A stretch of DNA of 9,328 bases. Source: CAVPEW01 sp050247895 (GTDB lineage: Bacteria > Actinomycetota > Acidimicrobiia > Acidimicrobiales > VFJN01). Made by a program: the position numbers and the translations under genes. The number at the start of each line of letters is the position of its first letter. Position 1 is the first letter of the stretch. The notes beneath the pieces were generated by a model. That model worked only from the letters and a program-made list of their open reading frames with translations. It was not told the origin of the DNA and made no database searches. Positions 6,253-9,328 of the stretch are shown here, one piece after another. The stretch spans positions 1 to 9,328 of the forward strand of contig JBFWTJ010000151.1 of NCBI GenBank assembly GCA_050247895.1, written 5' to 3'.

Positions 6253-6537
6253 TCAGCGCCTCCCCCGCACGGCCTTCTCCTGACCGGCGTGGAACTTGAA
6301 GGTGCGGGTCGGCGCGAACTCGCCGAGCTTGTGGCCGACCATCGCCTCGGTGACGTACACGGGCACGTGCTTGCGCCCGTCGTGGACCGCGATGGTGTGC
6401 CCGACCATGTCGGGGATGACCGTCGAGCGACGGCTCCAGGTCTTGATGACCTTCTTCTCGCCCTTCTGGTTGAGGTCGTCCACCTTCTTGAGGAGGTGGT
6501 CGTCGACGAAGGGGCCCTTCTTCAGACTGCGGGGCAT
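6253..6537 (-). CDS. rpsS: 30S ribosomal protein S19
   Basis: 94 aa, normal for the family. S19 is in the 30S head, forms a complex with S13 and contacts the A-site finger of 23S rRNA. The N-terminus MPRSLKKGPFVDDHLLKKV and the core IKTWSRRSTVIPDMVGHTIA followed by VHDGRKHVPVYVTEAMVGHK are diagnostic, with LGEFAPTRTFKFHAG toward the C-terminus. The start sits 6 nt after the rplB TAA and is served by a GGAGG at 6547-6551 with 9 nt spacing. The stop is 2 nt before the rplV ATG. Confidence 0.98.
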   Translation of the reverse strand: MPRSLKKGPFVDDHLLKKVDDLNQKGEKKVIKTWSRRSTVIPDMVGHTIAVHDGRKHVPVYVTEAMVGHKLGEFAPTRTFKFHAGQEKAVRGRR

Positions 6538-6543
6538 GACCGA

Positions 6544-7380
6544 TTACCTCCGGCTGCCGCGGGTCCGGCGGCGACGCACGATGAGCTTCTGGGACGGCTT
6601 GGTCTTGTCACGGGTGCGGCCCTCGGGCTTGCCCCACGGCGACACGGGATGGCGGCCACCGGAGGTCTTGCCCTCGCCACCGCCGAGCGGGTGGTCGACG
6701 GGGTTCATGGCCACGCCGCGGGTCTGAGGGCGCACGCCCTTCCAGCGGTTGCGGCCGGCCTTGCCGATCTTGATCAGCTCGTGCTCGGCGTACCCGACCT
6801 CGCCCACGGTGGCGCGGCAGTCGATCGGGACCCGGCGCATCTCGGTGCTGGGCAGGCGCAAGGTGGCGTAGTCGCCCTCCTTGGCCAGCAGGACCACCGA
6901 CGAACCGGCCGAGCGGGCCATCCGACCGCCGCCACCCGGCTTCAGCTCCACGTTGTGCACGGTGGTGCCGACCGGGATGAAGCGCAGGGGCAGGGCGTTG
7001 CCCGGCCGGATCTCGCTGCCCTGGCCGTTCTGGAGGGTGTCGCCGACCACGACGTCCTTGGGGGCGAGGATGTAGCCCTTCTCGCCGTCCAGGTAGTGGA
7101 GCAGCGCGATGCGGCAGGACCGGTTGGGGTCGTACTCGATGGCCGCGACGCGAGCCGGGACGCCGTCCTTGGTCCGCTTGAAGTCGACCAGGCGGTATCG
7201 CTGCTTGTGGCCGCCGCCCTTGTGGCGAGCGGTCTTGCGGCCGTAGTTGTTGCGACCACCGGTGCCGGACTTCTTGGCCAGCAGCGTGCGCTCGGGGCTG
7301 TCCTTGGTGACCTCCGAGAAGTCCGAGACCGTCTGGAAGCGACGTCCGGCGCTGGTGGGCTTGCGCTTGCGGAGCGGCAT
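6544..7380 (-). CDS. rplB: 50S ribosomal protein L2
   Basis: 278 aa, typical length. L2 bridges the subunits and supports peptidyl transferase activity. The RNA-binding core is clear: GRNNYGRKTARHKGGGHKQR (residues 42-61), then IEYDPNRSCRIALLHYLDGE (81-100). The C-terminal motif RGVAMNPVDHPLGGGEGKTS (221-240) is followed by GGRHPVSPWGKP. His230 corresponds to the catalysis-associated His229 of E. coli. The tail is basic (KLIVRRRRTRGSRR). The start follows a GAGG that overlaps the rplW stop, with 8 nt spacing. The stop is TAA. The last coding bases hold a strong GGAGG for rpsS. Confidence 0.98.
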   Translation of the reverse strand: MPLRKRKPTSAGRRFQTVSDFSEVTKDSPERTLLAKKSGTGGRNNYGRKTARHKGGGHKQRYRLVDFKRTKDGVPARVAAIEYDPNRSCRIALLHYLDGEKGYILAPKDVVVGDTLQNGQGSEIRPGNALPLRFIPVGTTVHNVELKPGGGGRMARSAGSSVVLLAKEGDYATLRLPSTEMRRVPIDCRATVGEVGYAEHELIKIGKAGRNRWKGVRPQTRGVAMNPVDHPLGGGEGKTSGGRHPVSPWGKPEGRTRDKTKPSQKLIVRRRRTRGSRR

Positions 7381-7390
7381 GGGTGGGACC

Positions 7391-7681
7391 TCAGCTCTGG
7401 AACAGGTCGATCGTGGAACCCTCGGCGAGGGTCACGATCGCCCGCTTGCTGTCGGATCGGCGGCCGGCGGTGTTGGTGCGACGGTTGCGCGTCGCCTTGC
7501 CCTTCCGGTTGAGGGTGTTCACCTTCAGGACCTTGACCCCGAAGATCTTCTCGACGGCGTCGTGGATCTCGGGCTTGGTGGCGTCCGGATGGACCTTGAA
7601 GGTGTAGGCACCCCCCTCGAGCAGGGCGTACGACTTCTCGCTCACGACCGGAGCGAGGACGACGTCTCGGGGATCGCGCAT
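7391..7681 (-). CDS. rplW: 50S ribosomal protein L23
   Basis: 96 aa, normal length. L23 sits at the tunnel exit and is the docking point for trigger factor and the signal recognition particle. Family signatures are RDVVLAPVVSEKSYALLEGG near the N-terminus (residues 5-24), YTFKVHPDATKPEIHDAVEK (26-45) and FGVKVLKVNTLNRKGKATRN (47-66). The start overlaps the rplD stop as TGATG. Its ribosome binding site GGAGG lies within the Glu-Glu codons near the L4 C-terminus. The beta-hairpin region around residues 60-75 is highly basic (KGKATRNRRTNTAGRR), as expected for the rRNA-facing segment. Ten nucleotides separate it from rplB. Confidence 0.96.
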   Translation of the reverse strand: MRDPRDVVLAPVVSEKSYALLEGGAYTFKVHPDATKPEIHDAVEKIFGVKVLKVNTLNRKGKATRNRRTNTAGRRSDSKRAIVTLAEGSTIDLFQS

Positions 7682-8340
7682 CAGGACGCTGCCTCCTCGG
7701 CCTCACCACGGTGCCGGCCTCGGGTGACGGGCCGGTACGCGGGCAGCGAGGCGCTGGTGAACACGACGTGGTCGCTGCGCAGCACGTCGTAGGCGTTGAG
7801 CTCGTCGGTGAGCAGGACGTGCACGTGGCCCAGGTTGCGCAGGCTCTTCCACACGACCTCGTCGTCGCGGGTCAGCACCACCAGGACCAGGCCCTCGGCG
7901 CCGATCTTGGCCAGGACCTCGAGGGCGCCCTTGGTGCTCGGGGCGTCGAGGCCCCAACCGTCCAGGACGGTGACCTGGTCGCTGGCGACACGGTCGGACA
8001 GCGCGGAGTAGAGGGCGAGGCGCACCATCTTCTTGGGGGTGCGCTGCGCGTAGCTGCGGGGCTTGGGGCCCAGCGCCACGCCACCACCGGTCCACTGCGG
8101 GGAGCGGGTCGAGCCCTGGCGGGCCCGGCCGGTGCCCTTCTGGCGCCAGGGCTTGGCCCCACCGCCGCGGACCTCGGCCCGGGTCCGGGTCGACTGGGTG
8201 CCGGCCCGACGTGCGGCGAGCTGGGCGGTGACCACCTGGTGCATGACCGGCACGTTGGGCTGCACGCCGAACACGGCGTCGTCGAGCTCCGCGGTGCCGG
8301 CGCTGCCGCCGGTGGCCGTCTTCACCTCGATGCTGGCCAT
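7681..8340 (-). CDS. rplD: 50S ribosomal protein L4
   Basis: 219 aa. L4 binds 23S rRNA domain I, and its extended loop forms part of the exit-tunnel constriction with L22. The loop is visible as GGGAKPWRQKGTGRARQGST (residues 59-78) followed by RSPQWTGGGVALGPKPRSY (79-97). The C-terminal half is an alpha/beta domain containing VTVLDGWGLDAPSTKGALEV and ending in a basic-acidic tail. The start is the ATG that overlaps the rplC TGA by one base. A longer frame open up to 9144 lies across rplC and has no family resemblance. In E. coli L4 represses its own operon through the S10 leader. The hairpins upstream of rplC would be the place to look for such control here, but nothing in the sequence proves it. 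The stop overlaps the rplW start (TGATG). Confidence 0.97.
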   Translation of the reverse strand: MASIEVKTATGGSAGTAELDDAVFGVQPNVPVMHQVVTAQLAARRAGTQSTRTRAEVRGGGAKPWRQKGTGRARQGSTRSPQWTGGGVALGPKPRSYAQRTPKKMVRLALYSALSDRVASDQVTVLDGWGLDAPSTKGALEVLAKIGAEGLVLVVLTRDDEVVWKSLRNLGHVHVLLTDELNAYDVLRSDHVVFTSASLPAYRPVTRGRHRGEAEEAAS

Positions 8341-8993
8341 CACCCACCGTCCTTCGCGCCGCTCTTGACGGCATCGCGGATCAAGACGAGCCCACCCTTG
8401 GGACCGGGGACCGCGCCCTTGATCAGGACGAGGTCCCGCTCGGCGTCGGCCTCCACCACGGTCAGGTTGAGCGTCGTGGTCCTCTCGCCGCCGAGCCGAC
8501 CCGCCATCCGGGTGCCCCGGAAGACGCGGGCCGGGGTGGCGCAGGCACCGATGGAACCCGGCGCCCGGTGCACCCGGTGGGCACCGTGGCTCGCCCCCAG
8601 GCCGGCGAACCCGTGGCGCTTCATCGGGCCGGCGGTTCCCTTGCCCTTGCTCACGGCCGTCACGTCGACGCGCTCGCCGCCGGCGAGCAGGCCGGCGGTC
8701 AGCTCCTGGCCGACCTCGTAGCCGCTGACGTCGTCGAGGCGCAGCTCGACCAACCGCGCCCCCGGCTCGACCCCGGCCTTCTGGAAGTGCCCGGCCTCGG
8801 GCTTGGTGAGCTTCGAGGCCTTGGTCGTCCCGAAGGTCACCTGCAGGGCTGCGTAGCCGTCGGTCTCCGCGGTCTTGACCTGCACCACCCGGCACGGCTT
8901 GACGCGCAGCACCGTGACGGGGACGACGCGGTTCCCTTCGTCCCACACCTGGGTCATGCCGACCTTCTCGCCGACGATCGCCTTGGTCGCCAT
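8340..8993 (-). CDS. rplC: 50S ribosomal protein L3
   Basis: 217 aa. L3 is an early 50S assembly protein whose globular part is on the surface and whose long loop reaches toward the peptidyl transferase centre. The start is fixed by MATKAIVGEKVGMTQVW, the usual L3 N-terminus, at the ATG at 8993. An in-frame ATG at 9077 would add 28 arginine-rich residues and run through the hairpin, so I rejected it. The central loop is clear: KGKGTAGPMKRHGFAG (residues 116-131), SHGAHRVHRAPGSIG (135-149) and ATPARVFRGTRMAG (152-165). After GSIG the residue is Ala150. In E. coli the glutamine at this place is methylated by PrmB, so that modification is not expected here. The preceding ribosome binding site is weak (GAGAGAG). 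The stop overlaps the rplD start as TGATG. Confidence 0.97.
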   Translation of the reverse strand: MATKAIVGEKVGMTQVWDEGNRVVPVTVLRVKPCRVVQVKTAETDGYAALQVTFGTTKASKLTKPEAGHFQKAGVEPGARLVELRLDDVSGYEVGQELTAGLLAGGERVDVTAVSKGKGTAGPMKRHGFAGLGASHGAHRVHRAPGSIGACATPARVFRGTRMAGRLGGERTTTLNLTVVEADAERDLVLIKGAVPGPKGGLVLIRDAVKSGAKDGG

Positions 8994-9040
8994 CGTGCTC
9001 TCTCTCGGTCCTGGGGCCGTTCGACCCCGGTTCACGCGAA

Positions 9041-9070
9041 CGCTCCGCACGGGGAGACCCCGGCGGAGCG
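9041..9070 (-). promoter_or_regulatory. Strong bulged hairpin before rplC
   Basis: On the minus strand the arms are CGCTCCGC + CGGGG and CCCCG + GCGGAGCG, with a TCT triloop and a single bulged T on the 3' arm. This gives 13 pairs, 11 of them GC. The 3' foot of the stem is 47 nt upstream of the rplC ATG. No U-tract follows, so it is not a standard rho-independent terminator. By analogy with the L4-controlled S10 leader of E. coli, which sits upstream of rpsJ, it could be an autoregulatory or attenuation element. That is inference only. Confidence 0.5.
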
Positions 9071-9130
9071 CCGTCATCGGTTGTGCCGTGTGGTTCCCAG
9101 CCTCGTGGGCCTACCCGGACGTCGGTTGCG

Positions 9131-9162
9131 CGTGCTGCGGGCACGGTGGGCCCGCACGCACG
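9131..9162 (-). promoter_or_regulatory. Strong bulged hairpin, upstream member of the pair
   Basis: On the minus strand the arms are CGTGC + TGCGGGC and GCCCGCA + GCACG, with a 7-nt loop and one unpaired base on the 5' arm. This gives 12 Watson-Crick pairs, nearly all GC. It lies in the rpsJ-rplC transcript segment. Possible roles are an RNase site, an mRNA stabiliser or a protein-binding leader element. No poly-U tract follows. The structure is seen in the sequence; the function is not established. Confidence 0.45.
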
Positions 9163-9223
9163 AGGGGTGCAGGACAGCCCGTCCCGGTCGCCAGCCCCAA
9201 AGCGGCCGGGCGCCGGGCGGGAG

Positions 9224-9328
9224 CTACGCCTGCTGGAACTTGATCTCGATGTCCACGCCGGCGGGGAGCACGCTCCGCTGCAGCGAGTCGACCGTCTACG
9301 CCGACGGCTCGAGGATGTCGAGCAGCCG
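9224..9328 (-). CDS. rpsJ: 30S ribosomal protein S10, 3' end only (partial at window edge)
   Basis: The last 34 codons of S10 are present; the 5' part lies beyond the window. The frame reads RLLDILEPSA, then TVDSLQRSVLPAGVDIEIKF and QQA, followed by a TAG stop at 9226-9224. This matches the conserved S10 C-terminus (K-R-L-I-D-I-x-D-P-T-x-K-T-V-D, then L-P-A-G-V-x-x-E-I). S10 belongs to the 30S head and also serves as NusE in antitermination. Oddity: codon 11 of the fragment (9298-9296) is TAG, where the family has a conserved lysine just before TVD. Everything on either side matches S10, so this is a one-base AAG-to-TAG difference. It lies 31 nt from the contig end, and a sequence error is the simplest explanation. 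As first gene of the S10 operon its place upstream of rplC is expected. Confidence 0.92.

Larger units (their letters stand above)
8994..9223 (-). other. rpsJ-rplC intergenic gap, structured, no gene seen
   Basis: These 230 nt are the only substantial gap in the window. All other junctions are 16 nt or shorter. Read on the minus strand the gap holds two strong single-bulge hairpins (9131-9162 and 9041-9070) and a weaker GC hairpin (about 9013-9028) just before the rplC ribosome binding site. A tandem CGCCCGG CGCCCGG duplication lies near its 5' end (about 9208-9221). No T-run follows either strong hairpin, so neither looks like a classical intrinsic terminator. I see no convincing -35/-10 pair. 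A regulatory or RNA-processing role is inference. Confidence 0.6.

Noticed and set aside
4670..6283. 537-codon open frame on the plus strand opposite rpsC and rplV
   Set aside because: It is antisense to two clear ribosomal protein genes and its Gly/Leu/Val/Asp-rich composition mirrors their GC-biased codons. Long antisense frames are expected in very high GC DNA.
6289..7512. 407-codon plus-strand open frame opposite rplB and rplW
   Set aside because: Shadow frame of rplB, rpsS and rplW. No family motif and no credible ribosome binding site.
9041..9070. Intrinsic terminator after rpsJ
   Set aside because: The hairpin is strong, but no T-run follows on either strand, and the cluster continues directly downstream.
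8991..9077. Upstream ATG giving L3 a 28-residue arginine-rich N-terminus
   Set aside because: The normal L3 N-terminus starts at 8993, and the extra codons lie across the hairpin at 9041-9070.
7681..9144. 487-codon minus-strand frame that extends the L4 frame upstream
   Set aside because: The upstream part is rplC read in another frame. L4 proper begins at the ATG at 8340, which overlaps the rplC stop.
1..9328. Genome-wide reassignment of TAG to lysine
   Set aside because: TAG ends rplF, rplV and rpsJ at the expected C-termini, and lysine is coded by AAG throughout the interior genes.

Overview
The window is a stretch of the S10-spc ribosomal protein cluster, read entirely from the minus strand. 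Transcription runs from position 9328 down to 1, in the order rpsJ(partial)-rplC-rplD-rplW-rplB-rpsS-rplV-rpsC-rplP-rpmC-rpsQ-rplN-rplX-rplE-rpsN-rpsH-rplF-rplR-rpsE-rpmD-rplO(partial). Very high GC in the third codon position, the C-x2-C zinc type of S14, a zinc-ribbon L24, retention of L30 and GTG starts for L5 and L30 all point to a high-GC actinobacterium. An Acidimicrobiia-like lineage is my best guess, from general resemblance only. The contig ends inside rpsJ and rplO, so it looks like a short metagenomic or draft contig.

Region by region: 9224-9328 is the 3' end of rpsJ. 8994-9223 is the only real intergenic gap (230 nt) and holds two strong bulged hairpins. 4015-8993 carries the S10-operon genes rplC to rpsQ. 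1-3735 carries the spc-operon genes rplN to rplO. The two classical operons are joined by a 4-nt gap, with no visible terminator or promoter between them. Seven junctions are TGATG stop/start overlaps and most others are 16 nt or less, so one translationally coupled polycistron is likely.

The products are early and late assembly proteins of both subunits. L3, L4, L22, L2, L16 and L14 lie around the peptidyl transferase centre and exit tunnel. L23, L24 and L29 form the tunnel-exit rim. S3 and S5 line the mRNA entry channel, S19 and S14 are in the head, and S8 and S17 are in the body.

Most of the window is conserved and ordinary. The points that stand out are: (i) three in-frame TAG codons at conserved lysine positions, all within 41 nt of a window end (two in L15, one in S10), most simply read as contig-edge errors; (ii) a long C-terminal tail on L22 with six His-Asp dipeptides; (iii) an extended S3 tail ending in a His-rich motif; (iv) the structured rpsJ-rplC gap. 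I found no new defence, mobile or metabolic system.
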